Position numbers and translations under genes: made by a program. Shown one piece after another: positions 1 to 11,790 of a stretch of 64,000 nt of DNA. Every line of letters starts with the position of its first letter. The stretch's first letter is position 1. The notes under the pieces are model-generated. The model did no database searches. It was given only the letters and a program-made list of their open reading frames with translations, and was not told the origin of the DNA. Origin of the DNA: Heterocephalus glaber (taxonomy: Eukaryota; Chordata; Mammalia; Rodentia; Bathyergidae); assembly GCF_000247695.1 (NCBI RefSeq), contig NW_004624742.1:9279252-9343251 (forward strand), written 5' to 3'.

Positions 1-1030
1 ATAAATTCCTTGGTATAAGATCAGAGGTCAAGAAATGACAGCTAATATTGTTGTTATTGTATCAACCTCCAAAATGGAGATATGTACCCACATATCTCTG
101 CTTCCATTCCATTGGTGATCTCTAACATTGATGTATTTATTTTCCTAGATAATGTATCAACAATGAGTAAGGGTCACACATTCTAGGAAGACAGATCACA
201 AGTACAAGATTTTGACGGCCAGAATTTGCCTGGAAAAGTTTGCTGCAGAATATCTGGAATCTTCTAGAACTGTGCATTTGCATCTTGGATCTCTGCATCC
301 ATTATGACCAGAATTCAGGAAGGTTGCCTTGAGCAATTTTTAGTAAGAGTCCACTCCTGTTCTACAAGTGAAAACTGTCCCTTTTGATCTGATAGCACAA
401 GGAAATGCTGGTGTTTTATCCAGCCGGGAGAGTACCCTAAACACGAACTTGCCAGTGCTCTGTGAGTGGTTCCTGGAAGTAGCTTTACAGAGGTATTTTT
501 CCATCAGTGTCCCCAAACAATGGTACAACCACCAAGAATTCTCAGTTGAATCTCAAGAGTGCAGGAAAGTTAACTTCATCTTTGCAGGGACTGACAGTGT
601 CTGAGGAAGTGCCTCTGCAAGTACTGTGACTTGTAGTTTGACATTTCTGACTGGCTGTGCCCCGTAAGCATGAATCTGGAAGTTCCTTTAGGAAGGATTT
701 ACATGTCACAAAATTTTTAGAATAAGTCTGATTTTCATTTGTCATTTTAGACTCAGAGTTTAAGTGTTGTTTTTTTTTTTTAATGGGAGATATTCTGCTC
801 AGGTCAGCAGTAGTTTCTATAAAGTGAACTGGTTTACTAGGTCTTAACATAGCAAGTGCTTCTGACACTCCTGATCAGGGACTTACTAATTTTACCAGAG
901 TAGCAATTTTAGTAAATTGTATGTGAAACACCCTTTAAAAACCCATTAGTTGTAGCAAGAACCCTGACTCCTCTGTTCCTACCCTCTATAGTACCAGACT
1001 CAGTTACTGCTAGTGAATTTCATAATGAGT
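1..1030. other. Unassigned sequence, no gene recognised
   Basis: About 1 kb of ordinary AT-rich DNA with a few CpGs and a short T run near 770. Both strands have open frames of 60-108 codons, but they overlap each other antisense and match no family I know. A GTGAGT donor-like site near 459 follows a short open stretch, which is too little to call an exon. It may be an old eroded repeat. Confidence 0.5.
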
Positions 1031-1032
1031 TG

Positions 1033-1059
1033 CTTTTCTTTCTTTCTTTCTCCTTTCTC

Positions 1060-1123
<64 letters not shown>
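1033..1123. repeat. (CTTT)n microsatellite
   Basis: About 20 units of CTTT, with an interrupted start (CTCC and CTCT variants). It directly abuts the A-rich tail end of the minus-strand B1 SINE that follows, so it most likely grew from that tail (GAAA on the SINE strand). Read as protein it gives a long Ser/Phe/Leu frame that is meaningless. Confidence 0.95.
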
Positions 1124-1238
1124 TTTGTTGAGACAGGGTCTCGCTATGTAATTCAGGCTGGCCTTGAACTCATGGTGATCCACCTGCCTCAGCCTCCTAA
1201 GTGTTGGGATTACAGGCGTGCACCACCACTCCTGGCAT
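1124..1238 (-). mobile_element. B1-type SINE without internal duplication
   Basis: 7SL-RNA-derived SINE on the minus strand. The plus strand shows the recognisable complement: GAGACAGGGTCTCGCTATG, then GGCTGGCCTTGAACTCATGG, then GGGATTACAGGCGTGCACC. The 29-bp internal duplication found in the 44.9-kb copy is absent, so this is a proto-B1 (PB1-like) form. The 3' tail has become the adjacent CTTT tract. Confidence 0.88.
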
Positions 1239-1253
1239 CATTTTCCAGAATTC

Positions 1254-1343
1254 TTTTTTTTTTTTTTTGGTACTGGGGATCGAACTCAGGTCCTTGCACT
1301 TGCGGAGCAGGTGGTGGAACCACTGAGCTAAATCCCTGGCCCA
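1254..1343 (-). mobile_element. ID-like tRNA-derived SINE, young copy
   Basis: On the minus strand it starts with a GGGATTTAGCTCAGTGG-type A box, has a GTTCGATCCCC B box, and ends in an A-rich tail (T run on the plus strand at 1254-1268). A perfect 14-bp target duplication, ATTTTCCAGAATTC, flanks it at 1240-1253 and 1344-1357. This shows a fairly recent L1-mediated insertion at the 5' edge of the B1. Confidence 0.93.
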
Positions 1344-1357
1344 ATTTTCCAGAATTC

Positions 1358-3070
1358 GTATGGTCTACTTTCTATAAATTATAATGTTTTAATTCAATTT
1401 GACATCTACTGGAAGCAGAAATTTGATTCAGTTTCACATTGTCTTTTGTTCAGATGTGATTACAAAGGACTGATTTCCTTATTTCTGACTTTCCCATCAC
1501 CTTCCTGATCTCTGTGCATCAGATTATGACTGGAAATCAGTGAGGTCCTCCACCCCATAGTCTTAAAAGACCCTCCTACTCGGTCTTGAAGTGGGAAACT
1601 GGACATTTGTATGGTTCATGGCAAACCTTTTCTGGAAGACAGCTCCAGTGCTTGCCCTTCTCAGACAGCTGAGTGTACCATCTCCATTTGTAAATAACAG
1701 CATACATTCTTTAGGTTGTAGCTGCACAAAATTGGGGTTACAATTGAATTCAAGCAGAATTTTAAATTGAACATCACAAAAGATGGCTTTCTAAGTCAGA
1801 GAAAAAAGATTAATTTGTAAGTCCTTCTTGCAATACTATTTCCATCAATACTTGGCTTTTTAAAAAGCTGGCAATTTTCTAATTTAAGATCGCAAAGATG
1901 AAATATTTTCCTCTTTATTGCCAAAATAACCGGAGAAACGAGAGGAAAACGACTGATGGACAGCAGTCAGCTTCCCTTAGTGAACATATTAAAGACCCTT
2001 GATAGTGAGAATGTTAGTTCCAGAGACAAAGAGTTAGTTCATTTAAATGATTATTACTTTGTCTCACTTGATTTTTTTTTCTGTATTTAAAAAAAAATTT
2101 TTCTTTGAGCTCCTGTTTCCGTCCTTACCAAGTATTTACAATTTCTTTCAAGTGAGATCAAATGGGATTGCACTTCCCGTTTCATGAGGCTTGGCTCTAC
2201 CATTGAAAATTATGGGTGCCAAGCAGAAAGAATCGGGTAACTAAAGGGAGGTTTCTCCCTTTAGAAGGAAAAGCTGTGTTTTAGTTGAAAAGGAAAGACA
2301 ATGCAGCTGTTTTGAGTAGCTTACATCTTTAGAAATGCTAATGAATGTGATTGAATCTCACTGAAAGTGGGGCTGAACAGTGTAAGTCAAAAAGAAAAAG
2401 GAGTTTTGAGGAACTATTCTCATTTAGAGACAAAGATCTTATTTACAGTAACTTTATCCTAAGATTTTCATTTGTAGTGCTCCTAATTTAAAAATTTAGA
2501 GCAGAAGCAAAAATGTTCACCTAAGATTTTGGCTCTTCTCAGTTTTCTCTAATTGTCTTTTTATAGGGAGGTGAAGCAAAGATTTCAAATAATAACAAAT
2601 TCAAGAAATTGTGTGTCAGATTTTGCTAGCCCATCCTTGTTTAACTGAAATCCGGTGTGTGCAATTAGGAAACAATGAAGGCAGGCAAAAGGAGAGGCTT
2701 GTGTCTATTGAAGTTCTGGTGATAATGCTTAACTGAAGCTTGAGAACAATAGAGCAATAGAGCTGTGTAATTACCTAGGATTATAATTGTTATTCTTCAT
2801 TATACATGGATTTTTAAGGCTAACAATTGATCTATCCATCATGGGCAACTAGTTGTCAATTTTCCAGGGATTTGGAGGAAAATCTTAGATACCTATGAAG
2901 GAAAACTTGGCCTATTTGGAATTCTTGGGCTTCCTCCAGAGGAGCTGCTGATGCCTGAGTGCTAATGAAGCATCCAAAGTAAAAGAAGGCTGGAACACAG
3001 AGAACAGGAGATTCTTGTAGGGAAAAAGAAAGTATCTTTTGCCACCGCCCATCACTGGGTTCATGATTGA
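1358..3070. other. Unassigned sequence
   Basis: Roughly 1.7 kb with no recognisable gene, RNA or repeat. It is AT-rich with scattered poly-A and poly-T runs (around 2070-2100). Short ORFs at the 3' end are not supported. Confidence 0.5.
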
Positions 3071-3071
3071 G

Positions 3072-3478
3072 AGTCTACTATAGTTGGAATGTGTACCCCA
3101 AAATTCATATGTTGGAAACTTAATTCGCAAAGTCACATTATGAAGAAGTGGAGTGTTCAGGAGGTGATTAGGTCAGGAGGGCTCTTCCTTCCCGGGTGGA
3201 TTAATGTCACCATGCTGGAGCGGTTTAGTTATTTGAGGGGTAGGCCCCTGATAAAAGGATGAGTGCAGCCCAGATTTTCTTTCTCTTTCTTACCTGCATT
3301 CTCTGGCCCTTGAACCATGGCATGATGCAACACCAAGGCCATCGCCACATCCCGGTGCCACACTCTTGAATTTCCCAGCCTCTGAAACTGTGAGAAGAAT
3401 AAATATCTATTGATTATAATCTACCCAGTCTGTGGTATTCTGTTAGCATAGCAGAAAACAGGCTAAGGTCCCTGTAAC
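3072..3478 (+). mobile_element. MaLR/MLT1-type solo LTR
   Basis: Starts with GTTGGAATGTGTACCCCAAA and AATTCATATGTTGGAA, the usual start of MLT1-class LTRs. Towards the 3' end come CCAGCCTCTGAAACTGTGAG, an AATAAA signal, and ACCCAGTCTGTGGTATTCTG. No internal retroviral sequence lies next to it, so it is a solo LTR. The family is by recollection of the consensus; the subfamily is not resolved. Confidence 0.8.
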
Positions 3479-3508
3479 AAAAGACAAAAAAACATGAAAA
3501 AGTATATA

Positions 3509-3619
3509 GAGGCCGAGGATTTAGCTCTGTGGCTCTGCACCTGCCTCCCAAGCGAAAAGTTCTGAGTTCAATCCCCGGTACCTCAAAAACAAAGCAAACC
3601 AAAACCAAAAAAAAAAAAA
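3509..3619 (+). mobile_element. ID-like SINE with A-rich tail
   Basis: Plus-strand copy: GAGGATTTAGCTCTGTGG (A box) and GAGTTCAATCCCCGG (B box), followed by a CAAAA-rich then pure A tail. The 12-bp duplication AAAAAGTATATA flanks it at 3497-3508 and 3620-3631. The middle differs from the other copies (CCTCCCAAGCGAAAAG). Confidence 0.92.
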
Positions 3620-3631
3620 AAAAAGTATATA

Positions 3632-6600
3632 AATTGATTTAGTAAGTTGTACATGACACCAGAGACTTCAGAGATGAAGATCCAAAAGTAAAGATAACTT
3701 GAGTATTTTTATGAGTATTTTTATGCTTAGGTTTGATTTAAAAAGGGGATAGTTGTAGATAACTCTGGTTGGACAAAGGAAGTAGGATCTAATGTTAATC
3801 AGCTGGGGGGATTTAGCAAGGCCTGTCCAGATTATTTGCCGCTTCTGCTTGTCTTCAGAGATAAGGACGTTCCTTTTCTTCAACCTGTAGTGTGAGTACC
3901 TTTCCAAAGAGGGTCTCAAGGTTTGCTTTAGAGAACGGAGGAAGAAAATCAGAGTGACATCTCTAAGTTTTATAGCTGTTTCAGGGGAGCAGGCAGATCG
4001 GAAAGTTACACTGGCCTTCCTGTTTCTGTTTTCTCAAATGTCAGCCTTCCCTGTGCTTAGGGTAGCATGAGCTGAACTCTATCACTCTGAGGAAATCTCT
4101 GATCTGTAATAATTCAGGCTCATCTTCCTGACTTCCTTGCTATGTTTCTCTTTCCATCATCCTTTCTATGCCGTTTTTTCAACTTTTTCAATTGTCTGAA
4201 TCAGTTCAGAGTCAATGAAATTAAATGTGGAAAGAAAGAAGTTGGAGGGATTAGTTGTGTATATATGCTCCCATGATAGTAGGAATTTTCTTTCTGTTTT
4301 ATATGTTTATGTTTTTATATCCTGATGGAACTCTGATATTTAAAATAGGTCTGATCCTTAATAAATACATGTGAAATAATGCAAAAGAAACTTTGTGGGA
4401 ACCCTGTGAACTCACCTTTATCCTGCTATTAGAGTCTAGCTGGAGTGCTGCATCGAGGTACTCGTGGCTTTGCGCAGTATGATGTACGTGCTCTCCATGT
4501 GCTTGCACATGAGAAGAGCTCAGTGGATACTAAGAGAAAGAAGGAAAGGAAGGAAGAAGAAAGCTAGATTATATTAGCTTCACACAAACTGACACAAATC
4601 TATTTGTTTGGATGATAACCTCCAAGAAATAACTGAGATATCAAGAGTGAACAAGTTGATACACTTCAATATTAAGTACATAAAATGTTCTACGTATTTT
4701 GGACAAATGCATTTCTTAAGAATAAGTATAGCTTTGCTTTATGTTCATTCTATAATTGTCTCTTTGAATATACAAGCCTTTTGACCTTTGGTTGTACTAT
4801 GGGGCTAAGTTTGGTTGTATTAAAAGATGAGAATGTCAAAGAAGGCCTTTAGAATTTCTTGTGGGAGATAAAGATATTCAAATAGAAATATTTATCCATA
4901 TTATGCTGAAAATGAGTGAATTTAAACTTAAATTTGCTTGCAATGATGTTTCGGAATGCAGACCTTTGCCCATGTATGGTTGTTTCATTGCCTCAATCAT
5001 TCATTCCTTTACTTGTTTACTTATTTACTGTGATCATTCATTCATTTATTGTTTACTTAGTCCCTGAGCAAACACCAGAGAGTTCTCTGAAAAATACATT
5101 CTGATAGACTGAATGGGAGAAGAAATGGATCCAAAATGGTTTTCACTGTCTTTCAAAATAGTGTTTTCACTCCATTTTAAAAGCTATACAGTCCATTAGA
5201 GTTAATGCTGTGATCAGACCTGGTGATTTTCCTCAATGACTCTGATAGTAGAATTGAGAACATGTGCTTTTCGGAGGCACATGCAGCCTAGCTGAGTGAG
5301 CTTGCAGAAAAAATGTGAAATTCCAAATGCTCCTAATGACAGGAAGACATGGTGGAAATGAAGTGACTGGAAAGCATTGGGAAAATAAAGCTCTTGGGGG
5401 ATACAAAGGCTGAGGCACTGACTACCTGTATCTGTGCATGACTCTAGCAGGGAAGTCTACCAGACAAAGGCATGTGAGCATCTGCTAGCTGCTGGGCAAT
5501 TCATTGAGCATGCCAACAGGGCAGAGCAAGAGCCTGGGACCCTCATCCTACCTAATAGAAAGGCAGGGCTTCTGTGCAAAGGAAAGCATTGGTCAGGGCC
5601 AAGGATGGGGCTTCTCTTCTCAAGGACAAGTTCAGTGGAATAAATTAGGGAGAACATAGAGTGGTGGTTCTTACCTATTCCAGGAAAACAAAATTTCCTA
5701 ATATATTTTAAAAGTCTTATTGGCATATTAAATAATGTTTGGCTTTCATCTACGCTTGTGGTAATTTATTCATATTTACCTTTTGGTCACACTGGTTAAG
5801 TGGAGAGGTGATGGGAGGATTAAAAAGAGGAGGAATGTTTTATGTCGTACGTTTTGGAGAAAGGACCCTGGCTTCAGAAATACTTGTAGATGTTATTTGA
5901 TCAAAAGAAGAATCATGTTACATTTATTAAAAATAGCCACATTCTCTTCATTTCTAGTACTTATAGAAGGGGACATTGAATTATGTGAAAGTAAAAATTC
6001 AGCAGTGTTGACAATGTGGATTTAGGTACTCTGGAGGGATTCTGACATCTCACCTCTGGCCATCTTTAAAGTCGTAATTCTTGCCTGAGGCATTGTTTTA
6101 CTTCATAAACAGAAGCACACACCTGAGGTCATATCAGCATTCTATCAACAGTGTGATTTTTGTGAGTTGAAGTTGTTGGATAATTAAATCAGAAACCAGA
6201 GATAACTGAGCTTGAGAAATAGCATTGGTGAAAAACAAGGTCAAGGACAGGACAACAGAACCGAACAACAAGCCCAGGGGTCTGCTTGATACAACAGTAG
6301 TGTTAAAGTGCTATTAACTGCATGGACTCACTCACATAGAGCTCAGGTGCCATTAACAACCCTCGTAGCCGGAGCAAACAATAGTATGTTTACATAACAA
6401 CTACATCTGCATTTCATCTTCCTGTCCAAGACAATCAGTGGAAACCCACCAGCATTTGTCTCCATCTATTGGCTATGGGTATGTCCTCTAAACTTCTTAT
6501 GCCAAACCTAAGAGGTCACTCGGCTTTGCTGTATTCAGCAGCCTTTGGAAAGCTACCTCAGTGTTTGGAGCTGCTGCCAACTTTTTTTCAACATGCTTTA

Positions 6601-7450
6601 GAAGTTACAAGGCTTTGCCATTTCTCACTGTGTGTTAGAGTTGCAAATATAGCCATTCTGAGTTCACTTTCCTTAAAGAGTCCTTTTTATTCTTCACATT
6701 GAAGCTGTCAATTCAAAAAAGGCTTGTTATAAATGGATTAATTTAAGGCAAAATTGTTGATTGACAGGAAAAAGTTTGTTATACATGGATTTGACATCAC
6801 AACCATGCATAGCCAATTTTCCCACTAACAGCTTCTTTATGGAAGAATTCTTCCAGCCACATTGCATAAACAGCTGTTGGAAACACCTTTGCATCGATCA
6901 TTTGTAATAGTTTATTAAAGTGGTACCTGGCAACATGTCTATATAGTTAAAGGCTTGCTCATTACCAAACACTATTTTTCAGGAGTTTATTACTGAAGCT
7001 TTTCAAATTGTATCAAACTCATTGCTCACATGTGACCACTCACTCTAGGCATTGTTTCTTTTGTTAGTGGGCATGTAGAAGTGGGAACCTTATTTCTGAG
7101 AGTGACGTGGGCTATGATTGATCCTGCCTCAGATGTTTGAAAAAAGTTTGGTTTTATAATAATTTTTTTCTCTGTGAAAATGAGTTTTTGAGTAGTTGTA
7201 GCTTTTCTTCTCCAGAAATAAATATTTATAGGAAGAGATGCTCTAATTATCATAAGGATATTCTTATGATTTTAAATTTTATACTTTTATGTTCCTATAC
7301 CACGTTTGGAAATTTTTCTGGATTACATGGATGCTAGCTGCTGTTTTCCCTCTTCATTCCTGTTACCCTTTGTTCCCATTACAAAGCCCTGCTTCACTGG
7401 CTTTCCTCTTTGAATTACATGGCAACATTCCTTCCATAAGGTCTTTTCTG
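3632..7450. other. Unassigned, repeat-poor sequence
   Basis: About 3.8 kb without a clear gene or repeat. Several ORFs of 60-90 codons exist on both strands (for example near 5434-5726), but none has a family signature or clear splice flanks. TTCATTCATTTATT-like motifs near 5000-5060 may be part of an eroded L2 or MIR. Confidence 0.45.
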
Positions 7451-7451
7451 T

Positions 7452-7672
7452 ACAGTGGCTTAAGAGGTAGGCATACATTATTGAGATTGTGGTTGGAAGG
7501 CTAGCTCTTTCAATGCTATATGCCTATAAGCAAGTTATTTTGCTAAGCCTATTGTACATCCTCACGTAAATGATAGGGACAGTGATAGTACTTCCTTCTT
7601 AGTGTTATTTTAAGATCTAAGTCATTCCTATATTGAAGGGCTTGGCAGAGTGCTTGGCATAGTGCAAGAGTT
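7452..7672 (+). mobile_element. MIR SINE fragment
   Basis: The order of MIR landmarks is visible: an ACAGTGGCTTAAGAGG start, TAAGCAAGTTATTTTGCTAAGCC (the 'gggcaagttacttaacc' segment), an AAATGATAGGGACAGTGATAGTA segment, and a GGCAGAGTGCTTGGCATAGT end. Strongly diverged, as expected for a family older than placental mammals. Confidence 0.75.
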
Positions 7673-7748
7673 TAAGCAGATAATTGCCACTGGCCAACTA
7701 GTGTAGAACAAGATAGAAATAGTAGATGACATTAATTTTCCCACATAC

Positions 7749-7910
7749 TTGGAGTCCCTTGTAGCTTTCTTCTGGGGTAAGGTCACATTTTTTATTGTTA
7801 TTACAAATATTGGTAACCCTGAATGCCTCCATGGGATACTGACAGCTCTTTTTGGCAGTTTCAGCAGCAATGATACTTTCTGCACCAAACCTGGTATTCA
7901 GTGACTCTTC
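7749..7910 (-). CDS. Candidate coding exon C (unrecognised protein)
   Basis: On the minus strand a pyrimidine-rich tract (CACCTTCCTCCTCTACCCTC) leads to TGTGAG, followed by 162 nt (54 codons) open in phase 0. It ends CTCCAA before a GTATGTGG donor. The peptide starts EESLNTRFGAESIIAAET and carries three cysteines around MEAFRVTN and NNNKK. It follows candidate exon B in phase (B ends in phase 0). No family is recognised. Random 54-codon frames are common in AT-rich DNA, so the case rests on the splice sites and phase agreement. It could be chance or a dead exon. Confidence 0.27.
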
Positions 7911-8200
7911 CTCACAGAGGGTAGAGGAGGAAGGTGCATAATGAACTGTGATACTCCATTAGCCTGGATAAGCCTCAGAGCATATGAGGAGCTAAAGGAG
8001 CCAGCTGGCTCCCCAATAAGCCCTAGTTCTGCCAAGACCCACTGATTGCTGATGAGGAAGAAAAGACGGTGCTGGGTGGAGTGAGGAGGACATTTCCCCC
8101 CAAGATTTGAAGTTACTGGCTAAGGCAAATCTTGAGGATTGAATGAGCAAATGAATGCTTTAAACTCTGTAGAGAAAGGTTTTATTAAAATTCACCCTAC

Positions 8201-8381
8201 CGGTGTATCATTTCTAGTTTCTAAGGTAATGGGCCCTTTTCTGGGATGGAAGTCAACTTTCTTGTGGATGAGTTGCAGAGTCCCTGAAATGACTGTCAGA
8301 TCATACCCGTACACTGCACGCAAAGCACTGTGTGAGGTGAAGTTTTCCTCTCCAACATACTCAAACTTCCATAGCTGGAGT
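8201..8381 (-). CDS. Candidate coding exon B (unrecognised protein)
   Basis: On the minus strand a textbook acceptor (12 T residues then CTCCCAG, with GGAATCAAC as a possible branch site) precedes 181 nt. After the first base there are exactly 60 sense codons, ending ACACCG before GTAGGG. The peptide begins LQLWKFEYVGEENFTS and includes a possible N-glycosylation site (NFTS). The alternative internal donor GTATGA would shorten it. The entering phase fits exon A upstream, and the leaving phase fits exon C. I do not recognise the protein. Confidence 0.27.
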
Positions 8382-9483
8382 CTGGGAGAAAAAAAAAAAA
8401 GTTGATTCCACAAATGTTGCTGGTGTGGAAAGAAAGCAATTATGAAGAATGAAAAGTCCTCTGATTTGTTATTTTTCCACAAAGTTAAGAGAAGATACTC
8501 ATGGGCAATGTAAGTAACACTTTCTAGCCAAAATGGAACATATTTCTTTCTGTCCTTTCAAAAATGTTTCTATGTGTGTCAATTATAAAAGGTATATCAC
8601 TTTCCTTTCTTCAGAAAATATACCTTTTGCTGCTGATAAAAATAAAAATTTTCCTCCCTCTACATATACAAATTTTTAAGGAAATATGGTTTTGCTCCTA
8701 AAAATATCAGAAAGTAGAAATTAAAAATGTCATCACCTGCCAGAAATGCTCATATGAAGCAGCAGGTAGTTTTGGAGTCACTGTGAAAACAGTATGGAGA
8801 ACATAGTATCCAAAATTATGATTTTTGACACTATGCTTCAGTATGTGCACCTGTGAATTTTTTTTCTTATTTTATTTTCATGAGAATCAAACTTCAAACA
8901 AATAGAAATAATCAAACCAGGCAGCATTCAACCAACACTTCAGTATAGGCCGTAATAAAATATCAGCAAAGGGAACTTATGTAAAAGTACAGGTAGCTTT
9001 TGAGCTTTGCTGTCCTGATGCTTTTTGGTGTTCTATTCTTTTGTGATGTCATTCCTCACAGTGACAAAAGATTGAAAAATCAATGTGCTTTGACATTATT
9101 CCAAAAAGCATTCAGGAATAGTAAATTTTTTTGAGATGAGGTAGGTAGAGAAGATTGGGATTTTAAAAAACAAATGTATACTATTATGAAGCTGCCAGTG
9201 CTACCATCTTTGAATCCCATTTGGACAGGTTGCAAAGAAAATTATGGCTAATCAGAAAACTAATCAATTTCAACTCTTTAACATTGAGGGGTGGCCCAAT
9301 GTTTAAGGAATTGCTAATGGAATCCTCCAGTAAGAGGTCATCTCAAAGTCTGCAGAATAAAATCATTGCATTGATGATTTGGGGGTACATTCTATTTTCA
9401 TGAGTCTTTAGGATATCCCAAATGGCAGCACCAGGAGGTACTTGGACCAAGAATGATTGACAGTGTCTGTAAGTACTTATTAT

Positions 9484-9580
9484 GTCAAGGCTTCAGCTCG
9501 TCGATTGATGGGAAATGATGTATAATAAATTAGAATGATCACACATCATTTCCCATCGATTGAAATGCCAAATCCTTGAC
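9484..9580. repeat. 97-nt imperfect inverted repeat (hairpin)
   Basis: Two 38-nt arms (9484-9521 and 9543-9580) match at 30 of 38 positions around a 21-nt loop. The inner 15 bp (GATGGGAAATGATGT and its complement, 9507-9521 and 9543-9557) are perfect, and the outer GTCAAGG/CCTTGAC 7 bp are also perfect. It could be a palindromic MITE or a hairpin RNA precursor. No terminal TA or other target duplication is obvious. Confidence 0.85.
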
Positions 9581-9702
9581 GGAGTAATGAGTTATGGCCA
9601 ATACCACTCACTGTCTTAGGGGGAGATTGATTGCATATCCTTTCATCAATGCAATCAAACAACTAAGAAATTCTAAGTACACACATAGCTCTCAAATTTT
9701 AC

Positions 9703-9901
9703 TGTCTTTCTAGGGCAGAGCATAAAGTTAGCCTTGCCTCAGTGAGACTGTGCAATGCCATGTGGTTACTGGAGCAAGGGTATTCTTCATCATCTGTGGC
9801 AATGAGAACCTCACTCCCTGCAGGAATATAGATGCATCGAAGTGCAGAGAGATCCAGTGAAGCACCATCAGCCACCCCAGCTACAACAGAACTCATTTCT
9901 T
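9703..9901 (-). CDS. Candidate coding exon A (unrecognised protein)
   Basis: On the minus strand CCTTCCTGTTCTGTTATATAG is a usable acceptor. The following 199 nt are open in one frame (65 full codons) and end at GACA before a weak GTAAAA donor, leaving two bases that exon B completes as CAA (Gln). The peptide contains GASLDLSALRCIYIPAGSEV and a DDEE run. No family is recognised. The weak donor and unknown upstream exon make this the least certain of the three segments. Confidence 0.22.
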
Positions 9902-10561
9902 CTATATAACAGAACAGGAAGGCTCCCAGGTCTCTTCACAAAAGCAAAGGAGAAAGTTGACAGTAAGCTCAAAGGAATGAATGCTCATGTAGACAGTGGG
10001 TGGGCATTTCCCCCCATTTCTCTTGTGTACTCTCATGCTCAGTGTCATATGCTTTCTAAATCACGCAGTGGGTGAGAGTAATACCTGTTCCTCTCTGGTA
10101 AGAAAAGGAGTTTTTTCTCATCTTATAATTGAATACCAAAAATCATCAGCTGTAAAACATTTTTATTTATTTAGGTAGCCAACCTGTCTGCTTTTCCCAG
10201 TGGAGGTGGGAAGGCTGACATGATGCATGAAATTCACATTTCTTGTTTCCCAATCACCATTCAATGACTATTTCTAAGGCCTTTTGGACTTATTATGTCT
10301 TCATGGGCATTTTAAAGCTAAACTAAATAATGGTTCTTTAAAAATTTTATTCACTTAATAACAATATTTTTGGAACAGCCACTACCTACAAGACATTGTA
10401 ATAACCTTAAAAACATGTTATGGGAAATGACCCAATGTGAAAACTAACTTAGTTACAAAATGTTTTTAAATGACAAAACAACTTTTCTTCATGTTTAGAA
10501 AATGTAAACACTTCCCAAATTTGTACATGACAGAAGCACTTTATTTCTTCATAAATTAAAG

Positions 10562-10696
10562 ACCACTGGACTGAAAGTCCTCTGAGGGTAAGGAATACTG
10601 TCTGTCTTATCAACTGCTGTCTACTTAAAGCCTACAAAAGTGCCTGGCACATATCTGGCATTCAGTGAATATTGCTGAAGGAATAAGTGAGGTAGT
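10562..10696 (+). mobile_element. L2 3'-end fragment
   Basis: Typical L2 terminus: GACTGAAAGTCCTCTGAGGG, TAAGGAATACTGTCTGTCTT, AGTGCCTGGCACATATCTGG, CATTCAGTGAATATTGCTGA, then a degraded GAATGAA-like end. Old LINE relic, no coding capacity. Confidence 0.8.
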
Positions 10697-10916
10697 GGGG
10701 ATTATACACTCTTTTAAATACAAGTAAATTCATTAGTATTTTGAGAAATCTGTGCTTGTATACTCATCTTCTCCCCAGGGTGGAGTTATAGTGGCCATTA
10801 TGACTTCTTCCAGCATGGTTCCATCTATTGTGACTATTGGAGGAGGCCAGAGGTGAAGAGGGAAAGCAGTCAGATAGGACCAACATTTGGTGAGTCCACC
10901 TTCAGGGTGATACATT

Positions 10917-10948
10917 TATATATGTTATATATGATATATTTATATATT

Positions 10949-10990
<42 letters not shown>
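10917..10990. repeat. (TA)n/(TG)n microsatellite
   Basis: A TATA-rich stretch passes into about 12 TG units, then TATATATG. Open frames across it are low-complexity artefacts. Confidence 0.9.
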
Positions 10991-10993
<3 letters not shown>

Positions 10994-11429
10994 TGTTTCA
11001 CTTACTATTGCATTGTGAATAGGTATTTTCCTCATTTTAGAGATGTGAGGCCTTGAGTCCAGAGAAATTAGCTTTCTCCAATGTATACAGAAACAATAAT
11101 CTGCTGCTGACCCATTCTGGGGGAACCAGGCTTCCATAAGACTAAGATGGGTACTCAGAGCCCCAGAGTAGAAAACTGCTTGAAGATTCTTGGGAAAAAC
11201 TTGAGCTACCACTGTTCCAAATAAGAAGTGATATGTGTAATGCAAAGCCCATCATCTCCTGTCCCTGCAATAGATACAGAACAGCTGTAAGCACTTCTCA
11301 AATTCTCTCACTGAATGAGAGAATAGGTTGGGTTAGTAAATATCCTCTGAGGCTTACTAAACTGTCAGGGAACTAAAACATCATAAGCACAATGCTTGAA
11401 TTTCAATACTCCTCACTTATGGACTCAGA

Positions 11430-11790
11430 AAGCAACTGTTGAGCATTTACTTAATTCAGTTGATCATATAGTTACTGTTGAATAATCTATTCTCTGCCCT
11501 CTGTGAGCAGACTGGAAGCATGTATTTGTAAGACTGTAAGGTAAATACTGGTGGAAGTGAGTACAAGATGACAGAGAGCAGGATATGGGACAAATGAGAT
11601 TGCATTTTGGCTAGAGAAGAGAAGGATATAGGGAGACCACATAGATTAGCTTAGAGTGTATTCTAGCTCAGGTAGAGTATATTCTAGAACAGGAAGATTT
11701 CCTGTGAGAGGCAAACACAGAAAGATTTCAGGCCATGGAACAGAATGTGCAAAGACACCATGCCATCTGTGGTGAGTTACACTGCAACTT
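11430..11790 (-). mobile_element. L2 fragment
   Basis: Minus-strand L2 pattern: GTTGAGCATTTACTTAATTC near the start, CTCTGCCCTCTGTGAGCAG, and a GGAACAGAATGTGCAAAGAC segment corresponding to the conserved 'ggaacagcaagtgcaaaggc' stretch. Diverged. Confidence 0.6.

Noticed and set aside
1254..1343. tRNA gene (A and B boxes present)
   Set aside because: These boxes belong to an ID-like SINE with a poly-A tail and target duplication; the cloverleaf is not intact.
1013..1384. 123-codon plus-strand ORF
   Set aside because: It is the CTTT microsatellite, a B1 and an ID SINE read as protein; no host coding content.
10733..10915. Possible further exon upstream of A (acceptor tract CTGGCCTCCTCCAATAG on the minus strand)
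   Set aside because: The acceptor looks good, but the only donor-like site leaves phase 2, which does not fit the start of exon A; not added to the chain.
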